Shown piece after piece: positions 38,515 to 48,425 of a stretch of DNA of 64,000 nt (positions are counted from its first letter, which is position 1; every line of letters begins with the position of its first letter). The position numbers and the translations under genes are program-made. This stretch comes from Rhodocyclus tenuis (GTDB lineage: Bacteria > Pseudomonadota > Gammaproteobacteria > Burkholderiales > Rhodocyclaceae): positions 1 to 64,000 of the forward strand of contig NZ_JACIGE010000001.1 in NCBI RefSeq assembly GCF_014197755.1, in the 5' to 3' direction. Under the pieces are notes generated by a model. The model was given only the letters and a program-made list of their open reading frames with translations, did not search any database and was not told where the DNA came from.

Positions 38515-39287
38515 GGTGCGATCCTCGCGCTGAAGCGATTGCCGTTGTTGTCGCCACCCGTGCACACGAGCGTCTGGCCGGGCGCGCGATACTCGATGGT
38601 GAATACCGGATTCTCGGCCACCGGTTCGAACAGGCGCAGACGCATCAGGCGCTCGCCGCTGGCGCCGCGCAGCTCGACGTCATCGAGATGGAAGGACGGT
38701 GTTCCGGCGACCAGGCCGGTATCCATCGGATGCACGACGCGCAGGCGCAGGCGGACGCGCTCTGCGCCAAGCTGCCATTGCCGCCCGCTCACCTCGTTGA
38801 GCCGGGACTGCCAGGCAGTCGACGCGGCAGCCGCCGACGGCGCAGTGCAGCCGCCGCCGACGGTGTTCACCCAGCTGCCGCCGACGTGCCAGACGCCGTC
38901 GGCGCCGCGTGCCGCTGCGCGCAGCGGCGTCGATTGCTGCAGCTTGACGCGAAAACCGAGCAGCGCGGCGGCGCTTTCGGGATAGAAGCGCAGCACCTCG
39001 ACGATCGGGTTGAAGTCGGCGAAAACGACGACCTCGGCAACGTCAGCAAGCGCCGTCGCATCGACCGTGACCGGCACCTGTGTCGGGTTCTCCGCGTTCG
39101 CCGGCGCCAGCACCTTGACCTGCGCGTCGAATACCGCGGCCGTGCCGCCGAGAACGCCTCGCCGCATTTCTTCCCAGCGCGCCGAAGCGAGCGGATCGGC
39201 GGCCGCGGCAAAGGCGCTGGCTGGCAGCGTGCCACTGGCACCCAGCGCCACCAGAAGACTCATCGCCAGGCGTGCAGGAACGCTCAT
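38511..39287 (-). CDS. Quinoprotein dehydrogenase-associated SoxYZ-like carrier
   Basis: A 258-residue exported protein; ATG at 39287 with AGGAGGT upstream. Signal peptide about 1-27. The N-terminal half is SoxY-like, with the probable carrier cysteine in VNTVGGGCTAPS near residue 148; the C-terminal half is SoxZ-like (HPMDTG...FHLDDVELR...NPVFTIEYRA). It resembles fused SoxYZ but sits in a quinoprotein operon, upstream of the zinc metallohydrolase, with which it is translationally coupled. Confidence 0.88.
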   Translation of the reverse strand: MSVPARLAMSLLVALGASGTLPASAFAAAADPLASARWEEMRRGVLGGTAAVFDAQVKVLAPANAENPTQVPVTVDATALADVAEVVVFADFNPIVEVLRFYPESAAALLGFRVKLQQSTPLRAAARGADGVWHVGGSWVNTVGGGCTAPSAAAASTAWQSRLNEVSGRQWQLGAERVRLRLRVVHPMDTGLVAGTPSFHLDDVELRGASGERLMRLRLFEPVAENPVFTIEYRAPGQTLVCTGGDNNGNRFSARIAP

Positions 39288-39381
39288 CGACCTACCTCCT
39301 CTCGCCCCTCGGAGGGTACTTTGCGAGGAGTGCATCGGCAAACTGCATGCCAATGTGCGGAGCGATGGAAGCGACGGAGCT

Positions 39382-39843
39382 TCATTCACGCCCGGTCGCC
39401 GCCTGCGTTTCGATGAATACCTGGATCGCCCAGGCCAGCTCCTGCTTGAGCACCCCCTGCCAGGCTGGCATGTGGCTGACGCCGACGATCACCTTGCCAT
39501 TGCGCACTGACTTGGCGAACCAGGCATCGTTGTCGCGCATGCACGCCGCGTTGAGTTCGCGATCAGCGATGCGCCGGCAATAGCGGTTGATCTGGCGCAG
39601 ATCGGGTGCCGGTGCCGTGTTGGTCGCCGCGTCGACGCCATGACAGCGCGCGCAGGCCTGGTTGTAGGCGGCGCGTCCGATGGCGACGGCGGCCGCTTGA
39701 CCGCGGTAGGGATTGGCCTCGAGCCAGGTTTCGCCGAGCGGCGTCAGGCCATCCGGCGAAACGCTCGGGGCGACGGCGATTTCGTTGGCGTGCACGGCGA
39801 GGCTGAAGAGCAGTGCACAGAACAGGGAAAAACGCTTGCGCAT
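39382..39843 (-). CDS. pedF: Cytochrome c-550, second PedF-like copy
   Basis: A 153-residue exported cytochrome c. Signal peptide RKRFSLFCALLFSLAVHANE, heme motif CARCH in YNQACARCHGVDA, likely axial Met in VSHMPAWQG. Compared with the copy at 32141-32569, it keeps the LGETWLEANPYRG block but has extra cysteines (INRYCRRI, NAACMRD). It lies between the pentapeptide gene and the SoxYZ-like gene in the dehydrogenase operon, so it is the more likely direct electron acceptor of the PQQ enzyme. Confidence 0.88.
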   Translation of the reverse strand: MRKRFSLFCALLFSLAVHANEIAVAPSVSPDGLTPLGETWLEANPYRGQAAAVAIGRAAYNQACARCHGVDAATNTAPAPDLRQINRYCRRIADRELNAACMRDNDAWFAKSVRNGKVIVGVSHMPAWQGVLKQELAWAIQVFIETQAATGRE

Positions 39844-39848
39844 GGGCT

Positions 39849-40412
39849 TCACCAGTCGCTCGGGCAGCCGCGGCAACCCTCGAAATCGGAATCCTGGAAC
39901 ACGGTGAAGCGGCGGAAGCTGCCGGACAGATCGGCCCGCCGGAAATTGACCGTGAAGAATTTGCTCTCCTGCAGGTTGGCATCGACCAGCCGGGCGCCGA
40001 TGAACCAGGCGAAACTGGCTTTGGCCGCTTCCAGGTTGGCAGCACTCAGGTCGGCATCGGAAAAATCGGCACGGAACAGGCGGGCGAATTCGAGATCGGC
40101 ACCGACCAGTCGGGCACCGCGGAAAGTCGCGGTCGGCGCGCTAACCCGGTTGAGGCGGGCGGCGGTCAGATCGGCGCCATCGAGGTTGGCGCCGGCCAGA
40201 TTGGCGCCGCGCAGATCGGCCCGCACCAGTTGCGCTCCGCGCAGATCGGCACCGGCGAGGTTCTTGCCGGCCAGATTGGCATGGCGCAGGTCAGCACCGG
40301 GACAACGGGCATGCGGCCAGATGCCGCAGCCATTGATCACCAGCGGCTCGACCGGCTCGGCGAGCGCAACGCGGCCGGCCAGCAGCAGGAGCATTACTGA
40401 CAGTCGTTTCAT
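39849..40412 (-). CDS. Exported pentapeptide-repeat protein
   Basis: A 187-residue protein with signal peptide (KRLSVMLLLLAGRVALAE) followed by a run of A(D/N)LxxAxLxGA-type pentapeptides (about 40-165), which fold as a right-handed beta-helix. Cys pairs occur near both ends (NGCGIWPHARCPG and GCRGC), perhaps capping disulfides. It follows the PQQ dehydrogenase gene in the same operon; such proteins recur in this context but have no known role. Confidence 0.88.
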   Translation of the reverse strand: MKRLSVMLLLLAGRVALAEPVEPLVINGCGIWPHARCPGADLRHANLAGKNLAGADLRGAQLVRADLRGANLAGANLDGADLTAARLNRVSAPTATFRGARLVGADLEFARLFRADFSDADLSAANLEAAKASFAWFIGARLVDANLQESKFFTVNFRRADLSGSFRRFTVFQDSDFEGCRGCPSDW

Positions 40413-40496
40413 CGGTGATCACTCAGTAGCGCAAGCGCGCGGGTCGGCTGTTGCCGGCTCAGTCCGCCAACAGCCGACCCGCGTGCCCGCAGACGC

Positions 40497-42365
40497 CTAC
40501 TTGCGCGCCGACCTGGCGAGCTTGAACACCCACATCGAGCCCCCCTGCGTCACCTGCTTGGTCAGGTCGGCCATATCGCCGCCCCACAGCGGCACGGCGC
40601 CGCCGTAGCCGGACTGGATACCGATGTACTGTTCTCCATCCATCTCCCAGGTGATCGGCACAGAAACGACGCCGGAGCCGGTCTGGAACTTCCACAGCTC
40701 CTTGCCGTTCTTCGCGTCGAAGGCCTTGACGAAACCGTCCGACGTGCCGGTGAACAAGAGCCCGCCGGCGGTGGTCATGGTGCCGGCCCAGAGCGGGAAT
40801 TTCTCCTTGTGCTGCCAGACGATCTTGCCCGTCTTCGGATCGATCGCGCGCAGCGTACCGACGTGATCGTCGAACAGGCGCTTGATGCGGAAGCCCTGTC
40901 CCAGATAGGCAGAACCGGCCTTGTAGGTCAGCTTCTCGGTCCAGTAGTCCATCGCCCAGTGGTTCGCCGGGATGTAGAACAGGCCGGTCTGCTGGCTGTA
41001 GCTCATCGGCATCCAGTTGGTGCCGCCGAGGAAGGGCGGCGAAACGAAGATCGAATCGCCCTTCTCGGCGCCATCCTGCGGCAACTGCGGCCGGTTGTTC
41101 TTCTCGATCGGCCGGCCGGTCTTGAGATCGAAACCCGACGCCCAGGTGATGCCTTCAACGAAGGGCCAGGCGCCGATCAGCGCAGTCGGCTTGTTCGGGT
41201 AGCCGGCACCGGAAGACAGTTTGTCGCGGTCGGTGACGAAGAAGAAACCGTTACGGTCGGCGTGCGCCGACGCCTTGACCTGCTTGCCGGTCTGCGCGTC
41301 CTTGTACTCGAAGAGCACGATCGAATTGTTGCCCGAAAAGTCCCAGGCATCGTTCGGCGTGTGCTGGAAAAAGCCCTTGAGTTCGCCGGTACTGGCGTCG
41401 ACATAGGCCTGCCCCGAGGTGAACAGGCTGTCCCAGTTGCGCGGATCATCGCCTTCCTTGGTGCGGTGCCAGGTGTTCCACGGCGCCGGATTGCCGGCTC
41501 CGATGACGATCGTGTTCTTCTCGCTGTCGAAGCTGGCCGTCTGCCAGGGCGCGCCGCCGCCGTGATTCCAGGCATCGACCAGATTGCCATCCTTGTCGCG
41601 CGGCCACGACGGCGCGTCTTTGTCGCCGGTCGGCGTCGATTCCTTGCCGTTGAGGCGGCCGACATGGCCTTCGACCATCGGCCGCGCCCACACTTCCTCA
41701 CCGGTATCGGGATCGCGGGCGAACAGCCAGCCGACGACGCCGAACTCGTCGCCCGATGAGCCATGCACCAGCAGCACGCGACCGCTTTGCTGATCCTTGA
41801 TGATGAAGGGCGCACCGGTCATCGTGTAGCCGACCTTGTGGTCGCCGAACTTCTTGCGCCAGACGACCTTGCCGGTGTCCTTGTTGAGCGCGACGATGGC
41901 CGCGTCGAGCGTGCCGAAGTAGAGCTTGTCACCGTAGATCGCGGCACCACGGTTGACCACGTCACAGCACGGACGGATATCGTCGGGCAGGCGTGCCTCG
42001 TATTCCCAGAGCCGTTTGCCGCTGCGCGCGTCGATCGCGAAGATGCGCGAGTAGGACGCGGTAACGTAGATGACACCGTCGTGCACCAGCGCCTGCGCTT
42101 CCTGACCGCGCTGTTTCTCGCCGCCGAAGGAAAAGCTCCACGCCGGCACCAGCGCGTCGACGTTCCTGGTATTCACCTTGGACAGTGGGCTGTAGCGCTG
42201 CGCTTTCAGGCCCAGGCCATAGGACAGGACATCGCCGGTCGTCTTGTCGTCGTTGAGGATGTCGTCCCAGCTGACCGGCTTGCTTGCCATCGCCGGCATG
42301 CAGAAAGTGGTCGCGAGCAGGGCGGCGAGAAGGCTTGGGCGCAGAGTGAGGCGAATCGATTGCAT
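40497..42365 (-). CDS. pedE: PQQ-dependent alcohol dehydrogenase, calcium type
   Basis: A 622-residue periplasmic quinoprotein; ATG at 42365 with GGGAGA upstream. Signal peptide ends near AMASKP. Eight-bladed propeller W-motifs run throughout. The vicinal disulfide over PQQ is RPCCDVV (about 132). The catalytic Asp lies in NDAWDFSGNN. The residue two after that Asp is Ser, as in Ca-dependent ExaA/PedE-type enzymes, not the second Asp found in lanthanide-dependent XoxF/PedH. It oxidises primary alcohols to aldehydes, passing electrons to cytochrome c. It is the first gene of a seven-gene minus-strand operon and divergent from a two-component system. Confidence 0.93.
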   Translation of the reverse strand: MQSIRLTLRPSLLAALLATTFCMPAMASKPVSWDDILNDDKTTGDVLSYGLGLKAQRYSPLSKVNTRNVDALVPAWSFSFGGEKQRGQEAQALVHDGVIYVTASYSRIFAIDARSGKRLWEYEARLPDDIRPCCDVVNRGAAIYGDKLYFGTLDAAIVALNKDTGKVVWRKKFGDHKVGYTMTGAPFIIKDQQSGRVLLVHGSSGDEFGVVGWLFARDPDTGEEVWARPMVEGHVGRLNGKESTPTGDKDAPSWPRDKDGNLVDAWNHGGGAPWQTASFDSEKNTIVIGAGNPAPWNTWHRTKEGDDPRNWDSLFTSGQAYVDASTGELKGFFQHTPNDAWDFSGNNSIVLFEYKDAQTGKQVKASAHADRNGFFFVTDRDKLSSGAGYPNKPTALIGAWPFVEGITWASGFDLKTGRPIEKNNRPQLPQDGAEKGDSIFVSPPFLGGTNWMPMSYSQQTGLFYIPANHWAMDYWTEKLTYKAGSAYLGQGFRIKRLFDDHVGTLRAIDPKTGKIVWQHKEKFPLWAGTMTTAGGLLFTGTSDGFVKAFDAKNGKELWKFQTGSGVVSVPITWEMDGEQYIGIQSGYGGAVPLWGGDMADLTKQVTQGGSMWVFKLARSARK

Positions 42366-42566
42366 CGTGTGTCTCCCGAATTGTTTTTCTGTCGGCCGGC
42401 GCGAGTGGTCGGCCTGAACTGGGCAGCAGGCGGTCGCATATTCAATCGCCGGCCGGCGCCCGTCCCGGGAAAAGCTCACCGCTGATCCGGGAAAAAATCC
42501 CGGCCTCCGGCGGCACCGGGTATGAAACCTGCGGAGATGCTGGCGACCACTCCTGGGGAAATAGCG

Positions 42567-43661
42567 ATGGAACTGCAAAAAAGACTGTTGCAAGCACTCG
42601 GCGGGCTGCTCGGCGGACTGCTGCTGGTGACCATGGTGATCAACCTGAACCCGCTGCGCGCCGATGTCGCCGCGGAAACGAGTGCCTCGGCAGGCCTGGC
42701 GCAAACGCTGCGCGAAGTGGCGCGCAGTGACCCGGCGCAAGCCGATGCAGTGGCTGACAGTGTTCGACTATTCATCACCCTGCTGCTCCTTTCTGGAGCA
42801 ACGTTGCTGGCCGCATGGTGGTCGGTACAGCGCCGGCTGCGCCCGCTACGGGAGCTCGAAGCCGGTCTCGAACGCCTTGCGCGGGGCCAGCCGGAAGCCG
42901 GCCTGCCCACCTTCCGGCAGCCGGAATTGCGCCGCGTCGCCGGCGCGATCGACACACTCGCCACGACGCTCGCCAGTTCGCGCGCCGCCCGGCACCAACT
43001 CGCCAGACAGCTCGTTCATGTTCAGGAAGAGGAGCGCCGGGCTTTGGCAAGGGAATTGCATGACGAGATGGGACAGACGCTGACCGCGATGAACGCGACT
43101 GCCGCGCACCTTGAAAGGCACGCCGTGACCTTGCCGGCGAGCGAGATCGCCACCTGTGCCGGCGAGTTGCGCCGCGACCTGCGACAGGCTGCGCTGCAGC
43201 TGCGCCAGATGCTGCAGGCGCTGCGCCCGCAAGGGCTTGCTGCCGGCGAGCTGCCCGGCGCCCTGCGCGAACTGGTCGACGGCTGGCAGGCACGCCATAC
43301 CGGCATCGGCTTTCACCTGCAGTTGCCGGCGTCCTTGCCGCCGATGGGCGACGACGCCGCGCTGACGCTCTACCGGGTGGTCCAGGAAGCACTGACCAAT
43401 GTCGTCCGGCACAGTGGAGCGCGGCATTGCGCGGTGGCAGTGACGACGGCTGCCAACGAAATCCGCATCGACATCGTCGACGATGGCTGCGGCATGGCGA
43501 GGGGCAATCCGGACAGCGGTGGCGGTCTGCGCGGCATGGCCGAGCGCTTGTCCATGGCCGGAGGACACGTGCAGGCGAACGAGGAAAGAGACGGTGGCCT
43601 GCGCCTGAGCGTGGTCCTGCCGCTGACAGCAGGCGCGAACAATGACGGGAAGAGGCAATGA
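42567..43661 (+). CDS. Sensor histidine kinase (NarX/ExaD-like)
   Basis: A 364-residue kinase; ATG at 42567 chosen for GGGGAAA upstream, though 42522 is possible. Two membrane helices (about 8-26 and 67-86) flank a very short periplasmic segment. A HAMP-like region, a HisKA_3 domain with phospho-His in LARELHDEMGQTL, and an ATPase domain (EALTNVVRHS, DDGCGM, GGGLRGMAERL) follow. It overlaps the response regulator by ATGA. Its place next to the PQQ dehydrogenase mirrors the ExaD/ExaE system of Pseudomonas. Confidence 0.9.
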   Translation: MELQKRLLQALGGLLGGLLLVTMVINLNPLRADVAAETSASAGLAQTLREVARSDPAQADAVADSVRLFITLLLLSGATLLAAWWSVQRRLRPLRELEAGLERLARGQPEAGLPTFRQPELRRVAGAIDTLATTLASSRAARHQLARQLVHVQEEERRALARELHDEMGQTLTAMNATAAHLERHAVTLPASEIATCAGELRRDLRQAALQLRQMLQALRPQGLAAGELPGALRELVDGWQARHTGIGFHLQLPASLPPMGDDAALTLYRVVQEALTNVVRHSGARHCAVAVTTAANEIRIDIVDDGCGMARGNPDSGGGLRGMAERLSMAGGHVQANEERDGGLRLSVVLPLTAGANNDGKRQ

Positions 43662-44305
43662 CCAGAATCGTCCTGATTGACGACCACGCCGTCGTGCGTA
43701 CCGGCTATCGCCGGCTGCTCGATGGCGAACCCGGCCTGCAGGTGGTCGGTGAAGCGGCCAGCGCCGACGCCGCCAACGCGCTCGTACTGCGCTGTCGGCC
43801 CGACGTGGCAGTTGTCGATCTGAGCCTGAAGGGCAGCAGCGGCATCGAGGCGATCCGCGGCATGCTGGCGCGACTGCCGACGCTGCGCATCATCGTTCTG
43901 TCGATGCACGAAAGCGCCGGCCACGTCACGCAGGCACTGAAGAGCGGCGCACATGGCTATCTGACCAAGTATTGCGAGCCCGAAGAGGTGATCGCCGGTA
44001 TCCGCCGCGTCGCCGCCGGCAAACGCGTTTTCTCGCCGGAAATCGCCGAGGTGCTGGCGCGCGAAGCGATCGACGGCGACAGCGTGATCAGCCAGCTGAC
44101 GCCGCGCGAGTTCGAAGTGCTGCGCCTGCTCGCGCACGGCGAACCCGCCAGCGTCATTGCCAATGCGATGCACCTGAGCCCGAAAACCGTCCTCAACTAC
44201 CTCTCACTGATCCGCCAGAAACTCGACACCGACAGCGACTTCAAGCTGCTGCACCTGGCCGCCCGTCACGGTCTGGTCGACATTCGCCAGGGCATCGGCG
44301 CCTGA
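43658..44305 (+). CDS. NarL/FixJ-family response regulator (ExaE/AgmR-like)
   Basis: A 215-residue regulator: receiver (about 1-120, IVLIDDHAVVRTGYRRLL, phospho-Asp in VAVVDLSLKGSSG, Lys in YLTKYCEPEE) and LuxR-type HTH (LTPREFEVLRLLAHGEPASVIANAMHLSPKTV). Likely activates the divergent PQQ dehydrogenase operon, which lacks a visible sigma-54 promoter; this is inferred from its position and from ExaE. Confidence 0.9.
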   Translation: MTRIVLIDDHAVVRTGYRRLLDGEPGLQVVGEAASADAANALVLRCRPDVAVVDLSLKGSSGIEAIRGMLARLPTLRIIVLSMHESAGHVTQALKSGAHGYLTKYCEPEEVIAGIRRVAAGKRVFSPEIAEVLAREAIDGDSVISQLTPREFEVLRLLAHGEPASVIANAMHLSPKTVLNYLSLIRQKLDTDSDFKLLHLAARHGLVDIRQGIGA

Positions 44306-44338
44306 AACACCTCAACCCGCCTTACCGGAGAAAAAGCA

Positions 44339-45190
44339 ATGCACAAGAAATTCACGCTCGGCCTGGCCGGGATCCTCCTGCTCGCGACAAGCATGCTGGC
44401 TGGCGCCGCCGAGCACGCCACGCCGCGCGAGGCGCACGCGCTGTTCAGCCAGGCGGTCAGGTACCTCCAGGCGAACGGCCCGGAAAAAGCCTGGGCGGCG
44501 TTCAACGACCGGAAAGGGGCTTTCGTGAAAAAGGACCTCTACGTCTACGTCATTGACCGAGAAGGCGTTTATGTCGCCAACGGCGCCGCCCCTGACAGCC
44601 TGATCGGACTGAAGGTGCTCGACACCGTCGACGCTGCCGGCGCCCCGCTCTTCCGGCAGATGATCGCCGTTACCGAAAACCAGCAGGAAGCACGCATCCG
44701 CTACGTCTGGCTCAATCGCCAGAGCAACCGCGTCGAACCCAAGGTCAGCTGGCTGCACCGCGAGGGCAACTACATCGTCGGCGTCGGCTACTACGCGCCA
44801 CGGTCGACCGCAGACGATGCGCGCAAGCTCCTCGACACCGCCGTCGCCGAAGTACGTCGCCTCGGCATCGCGCGTGCCGCCAACAGTTTCAACGACGCAC
44901 ACGGCCGCTTCATCCGCGACGACCTCTACGTTTTCGCGGTCAACCTCGCCAACGGCAAGTTCGAGGCACACGGCATGAACCCGCGCTGGGTTGGCACCGA
45001 CGCCAGCGATCTGCGCGATGTCGAGGGCCATCCGCTGATCAGGGAAATGATCGATCTGGCGAAGACGCGCGGCGAAGGCGTCGTCGATTACGTCTGGCGC
45101 AACCCGGTGACCAACAGCGTCGAGAAAAAGCGCAGCTTCATCCGGCGTGAAAACGGCAGCCTGATTGCTGTCGGCTTCTATAGCGAATGA
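44339..45190 (+). CDS. Exported double Cache-domain protein
   Basis: A 283-residue protein with signal peptide (KFTLGLAGILLLATSMLAGAAE) and two repeated Cache_2-type units. Unit 1 is about 30-155 and unit 2 about 160-283. Each has an AxxxFND.xGxF(V/I)(K/R)xDLYV(Y/F) block followed by a V(D/R)YVW-(L/R)N-R block. There is no kinase, cyclase or chemotaxis output domain, so it is a free periplasmic ligand-binding protein. It lies 33 nt after the response regulator gene, so it may be an accessory sensor for that system. Confidence 0.85.
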   Translation: MHKKFTLGLAGILLLATSMLAGAAEHATPREAHALFSQAVRYLQANGPEKAWAAFNDRKGAFVKKDLYVYVIDREGVYVANGAAPDSLIGLKVLDTVDAAGAPLFRQMIAVTENQQEARIRYVWLNRQSNRVEPKVSWLHREGNYIVGVGYYAPRSTADDARKLLDTAVAEVRRLGIARAANSFNDAHGRFIRDDLYVFAVNLANGKFEAHGMNPRWVGTDASDLRDVEGHPLIREMIDLAKTRGEGVVDYVWRNPVTNSVEKKRSFIRRENGSLIAVGFYSE

Positions 45191-45334
45191 GATCGACAGG
45201 GCTGCTCCTTTTTTGAACAACTGCTGCATCGTAGAGTAGCCAGCGCCGCAAGGGCTATCGGCCCGCCCCCGGAATTAACTCGCAATTAATTGATTAATAA
45301 AGCTATTTCTGAACAAGCCCGCAGCAACCGAGAC

Positions 45335-45350
45335 TGGCATGGCGTATGCA
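45335..45350 (+). promoter_or_regulatory. Sigma-54 promoter for aldehyde dehydrogenase
   Basis: TGGCATGGCGTATGCA: GG and GC separated by 10 bp, one mismatch in each box. It is 109 nt upstream of the ATG. An AT-rich stretch around 45280-45302 (CAATTAATTGATTAATAA) just upstream could bind IHF. Confidence 0.7.
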
Positions 45351-45458
45351 GCTCAACAGCCACGAGCCTGGACCCGAGCAGTTCATCTGCGTCGTGCAGC
45401 AGTTGCCGGGCTTGCCGCAGCGTTCGCCACCACTCATCGAAAAATACTGGAGACAAGA

Positions 45459-46979
<1,521 letters not shown>

Positions 46980-47006
46980 GCGGCAGCCGATCGGCAAGGC
47001 AGCACG

Positions 47007-47037
47007 CGGGGCGGTCGTCGACCGCCCCGTTTTTTTT
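47007..47037 (+). terminator. Strong terminator between aldehyde dehydrogenase and DUF779 gene
   Basis: A perfect 10-bp stem, CGGGGCGGTC (47007-47016) with GACCGCCCCG (47020-47029), 3-nt loop, followed by eight T (47030-47037). The DUF779 ATG is only 11 nt beyond the T-run, so it behaves as an inter-cistron attenuator or the next gene is expressed by read-through. Confidence 0.9.
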
Positions 47038-47047
47038 GGAGACCGAC

Positions 47048-47428
47048 ATGCCTGAAAAAGTCCTGGCCACACCAGCGGCGCTCGACCTGATCGCCCTGCT
47101 CAAGGATAGATACGGCCCGTCGCTGGAGTTCCACCAGTCCGGGGGCTGTTGCGACAACAGCTCGGCCAACTGCTTCCTGCCCGGCGAAATCACCGTCGGC
47201 GCCGGCGATGTGCAGCTCGGCGAGATCGGCGGCTGCCCCTTCTACATCAGCCGTGCGCAGTACGCGTACTGGAAGCACACGCAGCTGATCATCGACGTGG
47301 TCGACGGCAACAGCGGCAGCTTCTCGCTCGAAGCTTCCGAAGGCAAGACCTTCCACACGCGATCGCGCCTGTTCAGTGCGGCCGAACTGAAAGAATTGCA
47401 GGCGGAGACGGGGCCGGCAGCGGACTGA
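47048..47428 (+). CDS. DUF779 protein, aldehyde dehydrogenase-associated
   Basis: A 126-residue protein, GGAG directly upstream of the ATG at 47048. Cys-rich core SGGCCDNSSANCF and GGCPFYIS, then WKHTQLIIDVV. DUF779 proteins are regularly encoded after ExaC/AcoD-type aldehyde dehydrogenases; function unknown. The conserved CC and C residues suggest metal or redox chemistry. It is separated from the dehydrogenase by a strong terminator. Confidence 0.9.
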   Translation: MPEKVLATPAALDLIALLKDRYGPSLEFHQSGGCCDNSSANCFLPGEITVGAGDVQLGEIGGCPFYISRAQYAYWKHTQLIIDVVDGNSGSFSLEASEGKTFHTRSRLFSAAELKELQAETGPAAD

Positions 47429-47512
47429 GCCGGGGATGCCGGGCCGATCGCCCGCCTTGAAGATCGCATGACCGGCACCTATACTTCGCTGAGCAGTTAT
47501 CGAGGATGATCA

Positions 47513-47926
47513 ATGGCTTCCGTTTCCTCCATCTCCGGCGCGAGTCAGTACGGCCTGCAGCAGCTTCAACTGCAACAGGCGCAACGCAATGCCGAGCAGG
47601 CGGAACAGGCCGCGCGCGCGCTCAAGGCGCAGGCGAGCAACGCCCAGCGTGTCGCCGAGCGGGCAAAAGAAGATGCGCGCAGCCTCGCCGTGCAATCCGA
47701 TCAGGCCGACAGCCGCGCCGGTCAGGCCAGACAGGGTCTGGCCGCGTTGCGCTCAGCTGACAATTCGGCGACACAGGTGTCACGTACCGTCGCGCAGGCG
47801 CAGGTCGCTCAGCCGGCAGCTGCGCAAAGCGTGGCAGCCCCGACGACAGCGGCAAGCAGCCCGCCAGCGCCGACGATCAATTCCCGTGGACAGGTGACGG
47901 GCACGACGATTAACACGACGGCCTGA
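47513..47926 (+). CDS. Small coiled-coil protein with C-terminal GQxTGxxINTTA signature
   Basis: A 137-residue protein. Residues about 10-85 are an Ala/Gln/Arg-rich helix (LQQLQLQQAQRNAEQAEQAA), followed by an Ala/Pro/Ser-rich linker and the C-terminus NSRGQVTGTTINTTA. No signal peptide. The next gene encodes an unrelated-looking shorter protein ending almost identically, so the C-terminal 15 residues look like a functional tag. No family name known to me. Confidence 0.75.
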   Translation: MASVSSISGASQYGLQQLQLQQAQRNAEQAEQAARALKAQASNAQRVAERAKEDARSLAVQSDQADSRAGQARQGLAALRSADNSATQVSRTVAQAQVAQPAAAQSVAAPTTAASSPPAPTINSRGQVTGTTINTTA

Positions 47927-47948
47927 ACGGCCGGAAAGGAGAGAAGTC

Positions 47949-48164
47949 ATGGCTATTGGTGCAGTTGGCTCATCGACCAGCGCGGTCGATCTGCTCCGGC
48001 AAACGCAGCAGACTCCGCAAACGCAGAAGAGCGCAGACGAAAAGGCCGCCGAGGAGGCAAGGAAGGCCGAGGCCGCCAAAGCGCAGCAGCAGACGCCAGA
48101 AACCAAGCCGGTCGTCAATGCGCAGGGCCAACAGACCGGGCAGATCGTCAACACCACGGCCTAG
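47949..48164 (+). CDS. Small protein sharing the C-terminal signature
   Basis: A 71-residue protein with AAAGGAGAG upstream. Starts MAIGAVGSSTSAVDLLRQTQ, has a charged Ala/Lys/Glu helix (KSADEKAAEEARKAEAAKAQ) and ends NAQGQQTGQIVNTTA, matching the end of the preceding protein (NSRGQVTGTTINTTA). It lies 22 nt downstream, so the two are a likely operon and possible partners. Confidence 0.75.
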   Translation: MAIGAVGSSTSAVDLLRQTQQTPQTQKSADEKAAEEARKAEAAKAQQQTPETKPVVNAQGQQTGQIVNTTA

Positions 48165-48425
48165 CCCACCGCCGGCCCTCGCCACTCTCCACCACTCCAC
48201 GCCGACTGCCGCTCGCGGCGCGGGCATTATTCGTGGCTGGCGCCTTGCCGAAGGACCCAAGCGGCGCCGATCGATCGCGACCAGTTCATCGGACCAGCGC
48301 ATCGAGCCAGCTCCCGGCCATCGTGCGCCACTGGCCGCCCCAGCGGCCAACATAGAAACTCCGTGCAGGGTATGACTGCCCTGCGTGGAGTCGGTGCGTT
48401 CTCGATCAAAACGAAGGAGACATTC

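Noticed and set aside
40497-42365. Lanthanide-dependent (XoxF/PedH) alcohol dehydrogenase
   Set aside because: Ser replaces the second Asp two residues after the catalytic Asp, the calcium-type pattern.
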